Notes: generated from the letters alone by a model not told the origin. Shown: positions 32,821-45,630, counted from the first letter of the stretch. The stretch is 62,786 nucleotides of DNA from Ectothiorhodospiraceae bacterium (GCA_003565775.1 PXAT01000092.1:1-62786); one strand, 5' to 3'. Translations and numbers: made by a program.

Positions 32821-33161
32821 CGCCGTACCAGCCTCTGCCAGAGCGCGTTCAGCTTTCGGTGCAACTGTTTTCTGTCGAGCGCACTGGCCGGCGGCCGCGC
32901 CAGCAGTATTACGTCAAAAACCGGGAGCCCCGGTCGCCGATGGCGAAAACTTTCCCGACCGATGCGCTTGATCCGATTCCGATCCACCGCACGTGGCACA
33001 TTGCGCTTGGAAATCGCCATGCCGAGCCGCGCGGTATCACCCTCGGCGTGCCGTGCCAGCATCGTGAAAGCATCATCGGAGACCCGACAGGCCTTGCCGA
33101 AAACGCGCCTGTATTCCGCCGGACGCAGCAGGCGGGCACGCTTGGGAAAGCCATGGCTCAC
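32805..33161 (-). CDS. rnpA: Ribonuclease P protein component
   Basis: 118 residues from a GTG at 33161 ([20 protein letters not shown]), chosen because homologues start at this point; the open frame extends upstream through rpmH without support. The RnpA signature is [25 protein letters not shown]. It binds the RNase P RNA that matures tRNA 5' ends. No clear ribosome site precedes the GTG, so translation is probably coupled to rpmH, whose stop is 18 bases upstream. Confidence 0.92.
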   Translation of the reverse strand: MSHGFPKRARLLRPAEYRRVFGKACRVSDDAFTMLARHAEGDTARLGMAISKRNVPRAVDRNRIKRIGRESFRHRRPGLPVFDVILLARPPASALDRKQLHRKLNALWQRLVRRCGES

Positions 33162-33178
33162 CGCGAAGCCGAATTGGC

Positions 33179-33313
33179 TCAGGGTGTCAGGCGAGCGCGA
33201 CCCTTGGCACGACGGGCCTTGATTACCCGGCGACCGTTCTTGGTGGCCATCCGCGCACGAAAGCCGTGGGTGCGCTTGCACTTGATGACGCTGGGTTGAA
33301 ATGTCCGCTTCAT
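33179..33313 (-). CDS. rpmH: 50S ribosomal protein L34
   Basis: 44 residues, [20 protein letters not shown] then [20 protein letters not shown], ending RLTP. This is the complete L34 sequence pattern. It is short enough to be missed by length filters. It is the first gene of the rpmH-rnpA-yidD-yidC-mnmE unit, transcribed away from dnaA. Confidence 0.97.
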   Translation of the reverse strand: MKRTFQPSVIKCKRTHGFRARMATKNGRRVIKARRAKGRARLTP

Positions 33314-33397
33314 GGCAGGGCTCGCTTATCGTTGAACGGGAGCGTACCGACCCCGCTGACACGCGGCGCAATCGGGTACGCAAAAATCAAGCCCGCG

Positions 33398-33427
33398 AAT
33401 GTACCGTCCGGCTCCGGCGACTGTCAA
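33398..33427 (-). promoter_or_regulatory. Sigma-70-type promoter for rpmH
   Basis: On the minus strand TTGACA (33427-33422) is followed after 18 bases by TACATT (33403-33398). The -35 is perfect and the -10 matches four of six. The rpmH start is about 85 bases downstream. Confidence 0.6.
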
Positions 33428-33448
33428 CGGAAATTCGGTCCGGGAGCC

Positions 33449-33457
33449 TGTGGATAA
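33449..33457 (-). promoter_or_regulatory. DnaA box upstream of dnaA
   Basis: TTATCCACA on the minus strand, a perfect 9-mer DnaA box. It lies 160 bases before the dnaA start and may mediate autoregulation or form part of the origin. Confidence 0.8.
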
Positions 33458-33616
33458 CATGCCATCGGGGGTATAGACTCGGTCTCCTTTCGATCGGATA
33501 CCCGGAGGAACGCAAGCCGCGTCCGACCGCGGCCACGGAGTGCCGATCGGCATGTCTTCCGGTCGATCGACTGCGACACGTGATCTGCTATCCGTCCCAC
33601 ACTAAGGGGGTCCCGC

Positions 33617-34966
<1,350 letters not shown>

Positions 34967-35192
34967 TGTGTGGAAACTGTGGATAATCGGAACCGGCGCA
35001 GACGACCGATAGTTGTCCACAGGTTCTCCTCGCTGTATACCGATTTGGTGCAACGGCTTATGAAGCGGAAAAATGCCATGCAGGTTATTGATTTTCAAAT
35101 AGAATAAGGTAAGTGTCCACAGCCAGGGCCAAACCTAGTAATAACAGTAAGTCTTTTAAAAACACTAAATAGATATAGTTAAGGCAGGCACC
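34967..35192. other. Probable oriC between dnaA and dnaN
   Basis: 226 bases. DnaA-box-like 9-mers are at 34969-34977 (GTTTCCACA on the minus strand), 34978-34986 (TTATCCACA, minus, perfect), 35013-35021 (TTGTCCACA, plus, one change) and 35113-35121 (GTGTCCACA, plus, two changes). Two AT-rich stretches, 35089-35110 and 35133-35182, are strong candidates for the unwinding element in an otherwise GC-rich window. The strand of genes flips nearby and parS sites flank it. No GATC clustering is visible. Confidence 0.75.
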
Positions 35193-36293
35193 ATGAAAAT
35201 CGAGATCAAGCGAGAAACACTGCTGAAACCGCTGCAGGCGGTGATCGGTGTCGTCGAGCGTCGGCAGACATTGCCGGTACTGGCCAACGTGTTGCTGATT
35301 GCCGATGACCAGGGACTCGGCCTGACCACGACCGATCTGGAAGTCGAGCTCTCGGCACGGGTTGACGTGCCCATCGCCGAGGCGGGCCAGATCACGGTCC
35401 CGGCACGGAAGCTGATGGACATCGTCCGTAATCTTCCGGAAGGCAGTGATATCCGGATTGCCGTAGAACAGGATCGGGCACTGATCAGCTCCGAACGCAG
35501 TCGCTTCAACCTGACGACTCTGCCGGCCACCGAGTTTCCGACAGTCGACGATATCGGCGAGAGCCAACCCCTGCTTCTGTCCCAGGGCAACCTGCGCCGG
35601 CTGATTGAGAAAACGCAGTTTTCCATGGCCCTCCAGGACGTCCGGTATTATCTCAACGGCCTCCTGCTGGAGCTCGAACCGGAGCGACTGCGGGCAGTGG
35701 CGACGGACGGGCACAGGCTGGCGCTGGGTGAAGTAGCCGGTGCCGTCGATATCGCCGAAAGCAAGCAGGTTATCGTGCCGCGCAAGGGTGTTCAGGAACT
35801 GCTGCGGCTGCTAGGTGACGATGACAGCGAAGTCCGGGTCGAACTGGGCAGCAATCATCTGCGGGTAACGCTGAGCGAACTGCGCTTCACATCGAAACTG
35901 ATTGATGGTCGATTCCCGGAGTACCAGCGGGTGATACCCGCTGTCGAGGACCGGATCCTGCTGGCTGACCGGAATGCGCTACGCCAGGCGCTGGTCCGTG
36001 CATCAATCCTGTCCAATGAAAAATACCGGGGTGTCCGTTTCATGGTTGATAGCGGCAGCCTGCGGATCCAGTCGAACAATCCGGAACAGGAAGAGGCGGT
36101 GGAAGAACTGTCAGTGGACTACGACGGGGCACCGCTGGAAATCGGTTTCAATGCCAGTTATCTGCTGGATGCCATCGGCGCCATCGACACCGAGCAGGTG
36201 TCCATCGGACTGGTCGATGCCAACAGTTCCTGCCTGGTTACCGCCGCTGGTGATGCAACGCATCAGTACGTTGTCATGCCGATGCGCCTCTGA
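35193..36293 (+). CDS. dnaN: DNA polymerase III beta sliding clamp
   Basis: 366 residues, the usual length, in three similar domains of about 120. Opens MKIEIKRETLLKPLQAVIGVVERRQTLP, and ends HQYVVMPMRL, the conserved clamp C-terminus. It forms a ring dimer that tethers Pol III. It lies directly after the proposed origin and 63 bases before recF. Confidence 0.98.
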   Translation: MKIEIKRETLLKPLQAVIGVVERRQTLPVLANVLLIADDQGLGLTTTDLEVELSARVDVPIAEAGQITVPARKLMDIVRNLPEGSDIRIAVEQDRALISSERSRFNLTTLPATEFPTVDDIGESQPLLLSQGNLRRLIEKTQFSMALQDVRYYLNGLLLELEPERLRAVATDGHRLALGEVAGAVDIAESKQVIVPRKGVQELLRLLGDDDSEVRVELGSNHLRVTLSELRFTSKLIDGRFPEYQRVIPAVEDRILLADRNALRQALVRASILSNEKYRGVRFMVDSGSLRIQSNNPEQEEAVEELSVDYDGAPLEIGFNASYLLDAIGAIDTEQVSIGLVDANSSCLVTAAGDATHQYVVMPMRL

Positions 36294-36356
36294 ACCGCTG
36301 CAGGGTGTCGTGAACGATTTCAGTACGGGCCACCTGCCGTCAGCGGCCGGGCACTG

Positions 36357-37427
36357 ATGGCACTGGATCAACTTCGTGTGCTGGGGTTCCGCAACCTCGA
36401 GGATGGCGCCCTGCCACCTTTCGGACGGATCAACACCATCGTTGGTGCCAACGGTTCCGGCAAGACGAGTCTGCTGGAGGCGATTCATGTGCTCGCGCGA
36501 GCACGCAGTTTTCGAGCTGCGAGACTGGACGCCGTGGCCACACACGGCCAGGAGCTGTTTCGTCTTGTTGCGGATCTCACCAGCCGTGGAACCCGACATC
36601 GAGTCGGACTCGAGCGGGGACGTCGGCAGTTCCGGGTACGGGTGGATGGAGCCGATGTGCGGGTCCTGTCCGAACTCGCACGGTTCCTGCCCGTACAGGT
36701 AATCAATACCGATAGCCAACGGTTGTTGCAGGACGGTCCAGGTTTGCGCCGTCAGTTCCTGAACTGGACAACGTTCCACGTGGAACCGGGTTTCCGTGAA
36801 TGCTGGCGACGTTACGAGCGAGCCTTGCGCCAGCGCAATGCGGCGATCCGTTTGCATGACCGTCGGCTGACCGGGGCCTGGGATCAGGAGCTGATTGAAT
36901 CCGGTGAGTCGGTCACCGAACAGCGCCAGATCGTTATCAGGGACCTGGCGCGTCGGCTGGAGCCTTTTCTCACGGCGTGGTTGCCCGGGATCGATGTGGA
37001 GATGGCCTACCGTCCAGGCTGGAGGCGCGGCTCCAACCTGCGGGAAGCCTTGCTTGAGACCGGCGAGCGACAGTGGCAACGGGGCTTCACGCTGGCAGGA
37101 CCCCACCGAGCGGATCTTCTTTTCCGGGCCAATAGCGTGCCGGCGCAACAATGGCTGTCGCGTGGACAGCAGAAGATACTGGTCATTGCGCTGATCCTTG
37201 CGGTGACTGAGCGACTGCGGGAGGACGCGGCTGCCGATCCGATTCTGCTCGTCGATGACCTGGCGGCGGAACTGGACGGCGACCGTCGGCATCAGGTTGT
37301 CGAGGCGTTGCTGGCAACCGGTGCTCAGGTGTTCATGACTGCCACGGCCGTCGGGGAATTGCCGGCCATCAATGAGGCGTCCTGGTTCCACGTGGAACAT
37401 GGTCGTCTGCGTGAAATGCTACAATAG
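36357..37427 (+). CDS. recF: DNA replication and repair protein RecF
   Basis: 356 residues. Walker A is GANGSGKTSLLEAIHVLARARSF, and the ABC-type signature LSRGQQKILVIAL and DDLAAELD are near the end. RecF loads RecA at gapped DNA with RecO and RecR. Two parS sites lie inside it (36772 and 37384); both are read as Phe-His-Val-Glu. The second gives the common RecF ending WFHVEHGRLREML. Confidence 0.96.
   Translation: MALDQLRVLGFRNLEDGALPPFGRINTIVGANGSGKTSLLEAIHVLARARSFRAARLDAVATHGQELFRLVADLTSRGTRHRVGLERGRRQFRVRVDGADVRVLSELARFLPVQVINTDSQRLLQDGPGLRRQFLNWTTFHVEPGFRECWRRYERALRQRNAAIRLHDRRLTGAWDQELIESGESVTEQRQIVIRDLARRLEPFLTAWLPGIDVEMAYRPGWRRGSNLREALLETGERQWQRGFTLAGPHRADLLFRANSVPAQQWLSRGQQKILVIALILAVTERLREDAAADPILLVDDLAAELDGDRRHQVVEALLATGAQVFMTATAVGELPAINEASWFHVEHGRLREMLQ
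36772..36787. promoter_or_regulatory. parS centromere site 2, inside recF
   Basis: CGTTCCACGTGGAACC; the inner 14 bases are a perfect palindrome and match the parS core. It encodes FHVE in RecF. About 1.6 kb from the proposed origin. Confidence 0.88.
37384..37399. promoter_or_regulatory. parS centromere site 3, at the 3' end of recF
   Basis: GGTTCCACGTGGAACA, one base from the TGTTCCACGTGGAACA consensus. It encodes FHVEH near the RecF C-terminus. Confidence 0.88.
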
Positions 37428-39869
<2,442 letters not shown>

Positions 39870-39949
39870 AAGAAAGATTCACCGCGAAGATCGCGAAGGA
39901 AAGAGGAAGTAGGAACAAGCGCGTTTTGTCTTCGTGAGCCTCGTCTCCC

Positions 39950-40000
39950 TAAGGAAACGCTGAAGCATTCACACGCCTGCGTTGGAGTCCGCATCGAGGC
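39950..40000 (+). repeat. Dispersed element, left end, downstream of gyrB
   Basis: Begins TAAGGAAACGCTGAAGCATT and continues CACACGCCTGCGTTGGAGTC then CGCAT, matching the copy at 62667 over about 48 bases. After that it diverges. No right end is recognised before the parS palindrome at 40021. Confidence 0.65.
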
Positions 40001-40020
40001 CCCGAACCGACCCGGCCGGC

Positions 40021-40048
40021 ATGGGTTGTTCCACGTGGAACAACCCAT
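40021..40048. promoter_or_regulatory. parS centromere site 4 in a 28-bp perfect palindrome
   Basis: The centre, 40027-40042, is TGTTCCACGTGGAACA, a perfect parS. The palindrome extends six more bases on each side. It lies between the convergent gyrB and plsC-like genes, one base past the latter's stop. It has no T-tract, so it is a ParB site first, though the RNA could form a hairpin. Confidence 0.93.
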
Positions 40049-40049
40049 A

Positions 40050-40859
40050 TCAGTTTGGCGATCCCCCGGCCGCGCGTTCGTCTGACTCGTAGCTTGAGCT
40101 CACTGCCCGCGTATTGCTCTCGATCCAGTCCTTTGCTTCTTTCAGCAGACCTTCCACATCGCGCCCGCGGGTCTCGACCGGTCGGCTGATCCGTACCCGA
40201 ATGGTCCCCGGATACTTGAGGAACGAATTCTTTGGCCAGCATTCGCCGGCATTGTGCGCGACCAGGATCATCGGTGCGCCGGTTTCCGCAGCCAACACCG
40301 CGCCGCCCCGCTGGTAGCGCCCGGAGCGACCTGGCGGAACCCGGGTTCCCTCGGGATAGACGACGACCCAGATTCCGTCCCGCAGGCGTCGCTCGCCCTG
40401 TTCCAGCATCTGTTGCATGGCTTCCTTGCGCTCCTGACGGTCGATGGCGATCGGCTGCAACATGCGGATCGCCCAGCCGATCAGCGGAATGCGCGTCAGT
40501 TCCTGTTTCAGCACCCAGGTCTGTGGCGCGAACCAGGCCTGCAGGGCCAATGTCTCCCAGGCGGACTGATGCTTCGCCAGTACAACGCAGGGCTTCGAAG
40601 GCTTGTGTTCCAGTCCCTCGACCTCCCAGCGAATCCCGCAGCAGACTCGCGCCCACCAGACCAGAAACAGACTCCAGCGACTGAAGATTGCATAGCGCAC
40701 GCGGTAGGGCACAAACCAGGAAATGACGATGCCGAGACTGCCGAACAGTGCGGTCGCACCCAGTGCACCTATCGCCCAGCACACGGATCCGGGCACGGCC
40801 CGCAGCTTTTCACGCCGGTTTCTTGCCGCTGAAAATACCGCTATCCGTTTGTTTTTCAT
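40050..40859 (-). CDS. Lysophospholipid (1-acylglycerol-3-phosphate) acyltransferase, PlsC family
   Basis: 269 residues from ATG 40859, with CGGAG upstream; the longer frame into gmhB is not used. Two hydrophobic stretches lie at about 20-65. Motif I is AKHQSAWET, the HX4(D/E) acyltransferase site with Glu, a variant seen in beta- and gammaproteobacterial homologues. Motif III is VVYPEGTRVPPG. It would acylate lysophosphatidic acid in the inner membrane. It is at the end of the glyQ-glyS-gmhB-plsC unit, the usual order in this group. Confidence 0.88.
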   Translation of the reverse strand: MKNKRIAVFSAARNRREKLRAVPGSVCWAIGALGATALFGSLGIVISWFVPYRVRYAIFSRWSLFLVWWARVCCGIRWEVEGLEHKPSKPCVVLAKHQSAWETLALQAWFAPQTWVLKQELTRIPLIGWAIRMLQPIAIDRQERKEAMQQMLEQGERRLRDGIWVVVYPEGTRVPPGRSGRYQRGGAVLAAETGAPMILVAHNAGECWPKNSFLKYPGTIRVRISRPVETRGRDVEGLLKEAKDWIESNTRAVSSSYESDERAAGGSPN

Positions 40860-40921
40860 GATAATAACTCCGTGATGGAAATCGGCACGGGAACCCGGGC
40901 GCCGCACACTGTCGAGGAGGG

Positions 40922-41482
40922 TCAGAGCCGGCGCTTGAGCAGGGAATCGACGAAATCGGCCAGGCAGTCGTAACTGGGAATGCTTGCCGCGACCGGTTCC
41001 TGTCGGGTCTGCCGACCCTTGCCGGTGAGCACGAGGACTGGCGAACAACCCGCGCGGATCCCGGCTTCCAGATCGCGACCGGCATCGCCGACCATGAAGC
41101 TTGCTGCCAGGTCGATGGGCAGTTCGCGAGCGGCCTGCAGCAACAGACCCGGTTTCGGCTTGCGACAGTCACAGCCGTCGTCCGGATGATGGGGGCAAGC
41201 GTAGATGCCGTCGACGCTGGTGTTGTGCTCGGCCAGCAACTGGCGCAAACGGCAATGTATCGCCTGCAGATCATTCAGGCTGTAAAGGCCGCGACCAACA
41301 CCCGACTGGTTGGTGCAGACGGCCACCAGCCAGCCAGCCTCCTTGAGCCGGCGGATCGCGTCGAGGCTTCCGGGAAGTGGAATCAGGGCGTCCGGGGTCC
41401 GGACGAAGTCGGCGCTGTCCTGATTGATCACGCCGTCGCGGTCCAGCAGCACGGCCGGGCGTAGCGGCATTTCGATTCTCAT
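40922..41482 (-). CDS. gmhB: D-glycero-beta-D-manno-heptose 1,7-bisphosphate 7-phosphatase
   Basis: 186 residues of the HAD family. The nucleophile motif is LLDRDGVIN, with VCTNQSGVGRG and FMVGDAGRDLEAG. A zinc loop CPHHPDDGCDCRKP is the GmhB mark. It removes the 7-phosphate in ADP-heptose synthesis for the LPS core. An ATG four codons later is an alternative start. It lies 37 bases after glyS and 62 before the acyltransferase. Confidence 0.93.
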   Translation of the reverse strand: MRIEMPLRPAVLLDRDGVINQDSADFVRTPDALIPLPGSLDAIRRLKEAGWLVAVCTNQSGVGRGLYSLNDLQAIHCRLRQLLAEHNTSVDGIYACPHHPDDGCDCRKPKPGLLLQAARELPIDLAASFMVGDAGRDLEAGIRAGCSPVLVLTGKGRQTRQEPVAASIPSYDCLADFVDSLLKRRL

Positions 41483-41519
41483 GTCCGGGCTGATTGCCGC
41501 TGGCGGACCATCTGCGCCA

Positions 41520-43655
41520 TCACGCGCTGTCAGACGGGGCGTGTTCCGGCGTCAGTCGCGCCAGATCAGCGACCGAACCAAGAAGCATCGCAAGCTGGCC
41601 CAGCAGGTGCAATCGATTGCGGCGCACCGCCGGATCCTCGGCCATGACCATGACGGCATCGAAAAATCGGTCCACCGGCTCGCGCAGGCCGGCCAGGACG
41701 CTCAGCGCCTCCTGATAGCGTTGTTTCCCGGTCAGCGCTGCGATCTCCTCCTTCAGGGGCTGTAATTGCTGGTGCAGGGTCCGTTCTTCGTCGCATTCGA
41801 AAAGCTCGGTCGCCGGTGCTGGCGTCGGCAGGCTTTCGTCGGCCTTGCGCAGGATGTTCTGAACGCGCTTGTTGGCTGCCGCCAGACTGATGGCCGCATC
41901 GGTCTGGCGAAAGCTGGCACAGGCGTTCAGGCGGCGGTAAAGGTCTACCGGATCGTCGTTGTCGGCGCCGATCCCGTCGTCGTCTCCGTATGCCCGCGCC
42001 CCGCGGACGGCGTCAAAGACATCCGCCGTGGTGCCGCGTTCCAGAACATAGGCCCGGAAGCGGTCGAGACAGAACTCGACCACGGCCGTGATGACCTCGG
42101 GGTTGTGCAGATCCTGGGGCAGATGATCATGCGCGTGGCGGAATAACTGCCGCAGGGACAGCGAATGGCCGCATTCCACCAGAATGCGCATCAGTCCCAG
42201 CGCCGCCCGCCGCAAGGCGAACGGATCCTTGTCGCCGCTGGGTGTCTGGCCGATGGCGAAGATCCCGATCAGGGTATCGGCCCGCTCGGCTACCGCCAGC
42301 GCCTGCGCCAGGGGCGTTTCCGGCAGACTGTCGCCGGCAAAGCGCGGCCGATAATGCTCTTCCAGGCTGCCCGCCAATTCCGCATCCAGCCCGTCGTGCA
42401 GTGCGTAATGGCGACCCATGGTGCCCTGCAACTCCGGGAATTCACCGACCATCTCGGTCAGAAGATCGCACTTCGCCAGCATCGCGGCCTGTTCGGCACG
42501 ATCCGCATCCGTGCCGAAGCCGGGCGCGATCAGGCGCACCAGGGCGGCAACGCGGACGGATTTGTCGAACAGGCTTCCGAGACGTTTCTGAAAGATGATC
42601 TGCTGGAGCGCTTCGGTGCGTTCAGCGAGCGGTTGCTTGCGATCCTGGTTCCAGAAGAATTCCGCATCCGCCAGACGCGGGCGGATCACGCGCTCGTTGC
42701 CGCGAATGACCTGCGCCGGATCGCGGCTCTCGAGATTGGCCACCGTGATGAAGGCAGGCATCAACTCGCCGCTGGACGTGCGCAGCGGAAAGTACTTCTG
42801 GTGCCCCTGCATGCTGGATACCAGGGCTTCGCTCGGCACCGCCAGAAAACGGGTGTCGAAGTGGCCGGTTATCGCCACTGGCCATTCCACCAGGGCCGTG
42901 ACCTCATCCAGGAGAGCATCCTCGATCACGGCGACGCCGCCGGCCGCTTTCGCCTGGACCTCGACCTGTTCGCGAACGCGCGCCCTGCGCTCGGCGAAAT
43001 CGGCGATTACGAATCCCTCCCGCTGCAGCTGCGCGGCGTAATCGCCGGCCTCGCGAATCACCAGCGGTTGCGGCGCATGGAAGCGGTGCCCGCGGCTGCG
43101 GTTGCCGCTGTCGATTCCGAATACCTGCAGCGGCACAACGGCGTCGCCGTGCAGCGCGACAATCCAGTGCACCGGTCGGACAAAGGCGCTGTCGCTGCTG
43201 CCCCAGCGCATGCGACGGGGGATCGGCAGTCGGTTGAGTGCATGACGGACGATTTCCGGCAACAGCTCGGCGGTGAGGGCACCGGCCTGATTGGTCTGGA
43301 AATGCAGCCAGGCACCCTTCTCGGTGCGCTCCTCGCCGAGTTCCTGCACCGACACGCCACAGGAGCGGGCAAAGCCTTCGGCTGCCCTGGTCGGTGAACC
43401 GTCTGCGTCGAACGCCGCCTGCAGTGCCGGGCCGCGGCGCGAGATCTGTTGATCCGGCTGTTGCACCGGCACATCGCGCAGCAGGACCGCGAGTCGGCGC
43501 GGTGCGGCAAAGGCCTGATGACCAGCGGGTTGCAGGGCCTGCTTTTCCAGTCCGGCAAGGATTTCCCGGTGGAAAGCCTGCATCAGGCCGGGCAATGCGG
43601 TGGGGGGCAATTCCTCGGTGCCGATTTCCACCAGCAGATCACGGGATTCAGCCAT
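41520..43655 (-). CDS. glyS: Glycine--tRNA ligase beta subunit
   Basis: 711 residues, close to the usual 690. Opens [23 protein letters not shown]. It contains [21 protein letters not shown] and the C-terminal anticodon-binding DALR-like region [21 protein letters not shown]. With GlyQ it forms the alpha2beta2 enzyme that charges tRNA-Gly. It overlaps the glyQ end by eight bases. Confidence 0.97.
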   Translation of the reverse strand: MAESRDLLVEIGTEELPPTALPGLMQAFHREILAGLEKQALQPAGHQAFAAPRRLAVLLRDVPVQQPDQQISRRGPALQAAFDADGSPTRAAEGFARSCGVSVQELGEERTEKGAWLHFQTNQAGALTAELLPEIVRHALNRLPIPRRMRWGSSDSAFVRPVHWIVALHGDAVVPLQVFGIDSGNRSRGHRFHAPQPLVIREAGDYAAQLQREGFVIADFAERRARVREQVEVQAKAAGGVAVIEDALLDEVTALVEWPVAITGHFDTRFLAVPSEALVSSMQGHQKYFPLRTSSGELMPAFITVANLESRDPAQVIRGNERVIRPRLADAEFFWNQDRKQPLAERTEALQQIIFQKRLGSLFDKSVRVAALVRLIAPGFGTDADRAEQAAMLAKCDLLTEMVGEFPELQGTMGRHYALHDGLDAELAGSLEEHYRPRFAGDSLPETPLAQALAVAERADTLIGIFAIGQTPSGDKDPFALRRAALGLMRILVECGHSLSLRQLFRHAHDHLPQDLHNPEVITAVVEFCLDRFRAYVLERGTTADVFDAVRGARAYGDDDGIGADNDDPVDLYRRLNACASFRQTDAAISLAAANKRVQNILRKADESLPTPAPATELFECDEERTLHQQLQPLKEEIAALTGKQRYQEALSVLAGLREPVDRFFDAVMVMAEDPAVRRNRLHLLGQLAMLLGSVADLARLTPEHAPSDSA

Positions 43656-44589
43656 TCGCGGCCTCTTTCAGGGTTTTCAGAAGCGGAAAGCCCAGAGTCT
43701 CGCGACTCTGGTAATACAGTTCGGCAACACCACGGGCCAGGGTCCGGACGCGCAGGATGTAACGCTGGCGCTCGGTGACCGAGATGGCGTGCCGGGCATC
43801 CAGCAGATTGAAGGTATGAGACGCCTTCAGGCACTGCTCGTAGGCCGGCAGCGGCAGGCCCTTATCGATCAGCTGCAGGCTTTCCTGTTCGCACTGATCG
43901 AATTGGCGAAACAGCGCCTCGACGTTGGCATGTTCGAAGTTGTACGCGGACTGTTCGACTTCGTTCTGGTGATACACGTCGCCGTATGTCACAGGCCCGC
44001 CCGGACCATGCGTCCAGACCAGGTCATAGACGCTCTCGACGCCCTGCAGATACATCGCGATCCGTTCCAGGCCGTAGGTGATTTCGCCCATGACCGGGTG
44101 GCAGTCCAGTCCGCCGACCTGCTGGAAATACGTGAACTGGGTGATCTCCATGCCGTTCAGCCAGACTTCCCAGCCCAGCCCCCAGGCGCCGAGCGTCGGC
44201 GATTCCCAGTTGTCCTCGACGAAGCGGACGTCATGCACCAGGGTGTCAAGACCGAGTTCCTGCAGCGATCCCAGGTAGAGGTCCTGAATGTCGGCCGGTG
44301 ACGGTTTCATCACTACCTGGAACTGGTAGTAATGCTGCAAGCGGTTGGGGTTGTCGCCGTAGCGGCCGTCAGTCGGCCGCCGAGAAGGCTGCACATAGGC
44401 CGCATTCCAGGGCTCCGGACCCACCGCACGCAGGAACGTGGCCGGATGGAAGGTGCCGGCTCCCACTTCCATGTCCAGTGGCTGCAGCACCACGCAGCCG
44501 TGTCGCGCCCAGTAGGCCTGCAGCGCCAGGATCAGACCCTGGAAAGTGGCGACATCCGGTGCCGCCAAGTTTGAAGACGTCTGGCTCAT
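43648..44589 (-). CDS. glyQ: Glycine--tRNA ligase alpha subunit
   Basis: 313 residues from ATG 44589, preceded by GGGAG; a longer frame upstream lacks support. It has the class II features [56 protein letters not shown] and [17 protein letters not shown]. It holds the aminoacylation site. It is the first gene of the minus-strand unit, and its leader is next to a repeat copy at 44752-44821. Confidence 0.97.
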   Translation of the reverse strand: MSQTSSNLAAPDVATFQGLILALQAYWARHGCVVLQPLDMEVGAGTFHPATFLRAVGPEPWNAAYVQPSRRPTDGRYGDNPNRLQHYYQFQVVMKPSPADIQDLYLGSLQELGLDTLVHDVRFVEDNWESPTLGAWGLGWEVWLNGMEITQFTYFQQVGGLDCHPVMGEITYGLERIAMYLQGVESVYDLVWTHGPGGPVTYGDVYHQNEVEQSAYNFEHANVEALFRQFDQCEQESLQLIDKGLPLPAYEQCLKASHTFNLLDARHAISVTERQRYILRVRTLARGVAELYYQSRETLGFPLLKTLKEAANG

Positions 44590-44931
44590 CGAGGAACTCC
44601 CTGCCTCCGGGGATGGCTGACCCGCGCCGATCATCCCGTGCATCAAGCGCGGCAGTATACCTGTTAGGCCTGCAGCGACGAAGGCGATCGGGCCGCGGGC
44701 CGGGGAATCCGGAGCCATGGTCGGCGTCAATGTCCTTCAGGCTGCTCCCGACCGGCGCGCCTTAGTTTCGGAAAAAGTGCGGACTCCAGCGCAGACCTGG
44801 TAACCAGGTCAGTGTTTCCTCATGGAATTGTTGATATAAAAATGTGGTAGTTCCGGTCAATCCGGCCTGTCGGTGGCGGCACCGCCGTCGATGGTCCGAT
44901 CCGCTCCGCAGTGACAGGGGGTAATCCGATC
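44590..44931. other. 342-base divergent gap glyQ / unknown gene
   Basis: No gene is seen. It holds a partial dispersed element at 44752-44821, then a locally AT-rich stretch around 44825-44850 that may contain promoter sequence for the plus-strand gene. The glyQ promoter should be in 44590-44750. Confidence 0.55.
44752..44821 (-). repeat. Dispersed element, partial copy between glyQ and the unknown gene
   Basis: On the minus strand it begins TGAGGAAACACTGACC and continues CTGCGCTGGAGTCCGCAC then TTTTTCCG and AAGGCGCGC, aligning with the copy at 62667 through the GGAGTCCGCA and AAGGCGCG blocks. The hairpin core is missing. Confidence 0.6.
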
Positions 44932-45492
44932 ATGACCGAGTTGATCATGCAGCAGAGCTCGACGGCGCACTGGCAACAACTGGTCGCCGAGGCCGAAGCC
45001 CGTTGCGGCGCCGATCTGGGTGAGGACGCGCAAAGCTATCTGGTGTTTCTGCTGATGCGCTACCTGCGGCGTGACGACCTGTTGCGGCGCCTGCTCGCCC
45101 TTGGCTATCTGCAGGCGATGGCAAGCAGCGGCACCCGGCGGGCCGAGCGGTTGCGTGATGTCGGCGATGAATGTCTGCTGATCGGCGGCCTTTTCCCCGG
45201 ACAGGTGCGGCGGCGTCGGGTCAGCCTGGGCTACGTGATCGGGCTCGGTCAGGGTGCCTACGGAGAACTGGCGGCGACCGACGGGTCTGCGCTGGGTGGT
45301 CTGTTCCAGCATCTGGCGCAGGAGTTTCCGGTCCTGCTGGATGTCCTCGGGCAGTTGCGTGGCGGCACTCCATCGCTCGATCAGCTGGCGCAGGCCGCGG
45401 AGCGTTTCCTGGAGACCGGAAGTGCGGCGGCACAGGCGCAACTGGAACGGGTCCACGGGCTGCTCCCGCCGGAGCCCCCGGCTCGCCACTGA
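44932..45492 (+). CDS. Conserved hypothetical protein with GLFP motif
   Basis: 186 residues from ATG 44932, with AGGGGG upstream. I do not recognise a named function. The protein is mostly helical, rich in Leu, Arg and Ala. A central stretch [39 protein letters not shown] resembles a motif that recurs in uncharacterised bacterial proteins (gD.aLf..GLFPe). No signal peptide, membrane helix or metal motif is seen. It is a single gene, upstream of glnA and ending in an inverted repeat that is also an NtrC site. Confidence 0.65.
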   Translation: MTELIMQQSSTAHWQQLVAEAEARCGADLGEDAQSYLVFLLMRYLRRDDLLRRLLALGYLQAMASSGTRRAERLRDVGDECLLIGGLFPGQVRRRRVSLGYVIGLGQGAYGELAATDGSALGGLFQHLAQEFPVLLDVLGQLRGGTPSLDQLAQAAERFLETGSAAAQAQLERVHGLLPPEPPARH

Positions 45493-45516
45493 ACGCCGCT
45501 CGCGGCCATCGTGCGG

Positions 45517-45541
45517 AAAACGCACCATAAAGGTGCGTTTT
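45517..45541. promoter_or_regulatory. NtrC-type site upstream of glnA, also a possible terminator hairpin
   Basis: Perfect 10-bp arms AAAACGCACC and GGTGCGTTTT around ATAAA. The core GCACC-N5-GGTGC fits the NtrC binding consensus. It lies about 100 bases upstream of the sigma-54 element, a normal enhancer distance. The T-run on either strand would also let it act as a hairpin terminator for the gene ending at 45492. Confidence 0.75.
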
Positions 45542-45630
45542 CAGGATTTGCGCCCCTTCCTAGTGCGTCTCGCGACGTTACCTGCCATCCTTTGCACGCC
45601 GAATTGCGAATCCCTGCCATGTTTTGGTGC

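Larger units (their letters stand above)
33314..33616. other. Divergent rpmH / dnaA regulatory region
   Basis: 303 bases without a gene. It contains the rpmH promoter (33398-33427), one perfect DnaA box at 33449-33457, and the dnaA leader with AAGGGGG just before the TTG start. In Pseudomonas the origin lies in this interval; here only one box is visible, so it is more likely a regulatory site for dnaA. Confidence 0.7.

Noticed and set aside
33162-33383. RnpA start upstream of rpmH
   Set aside because: The extended frame runs through rpmH in another frame and has no RnpA similarity before SHGFPKR.
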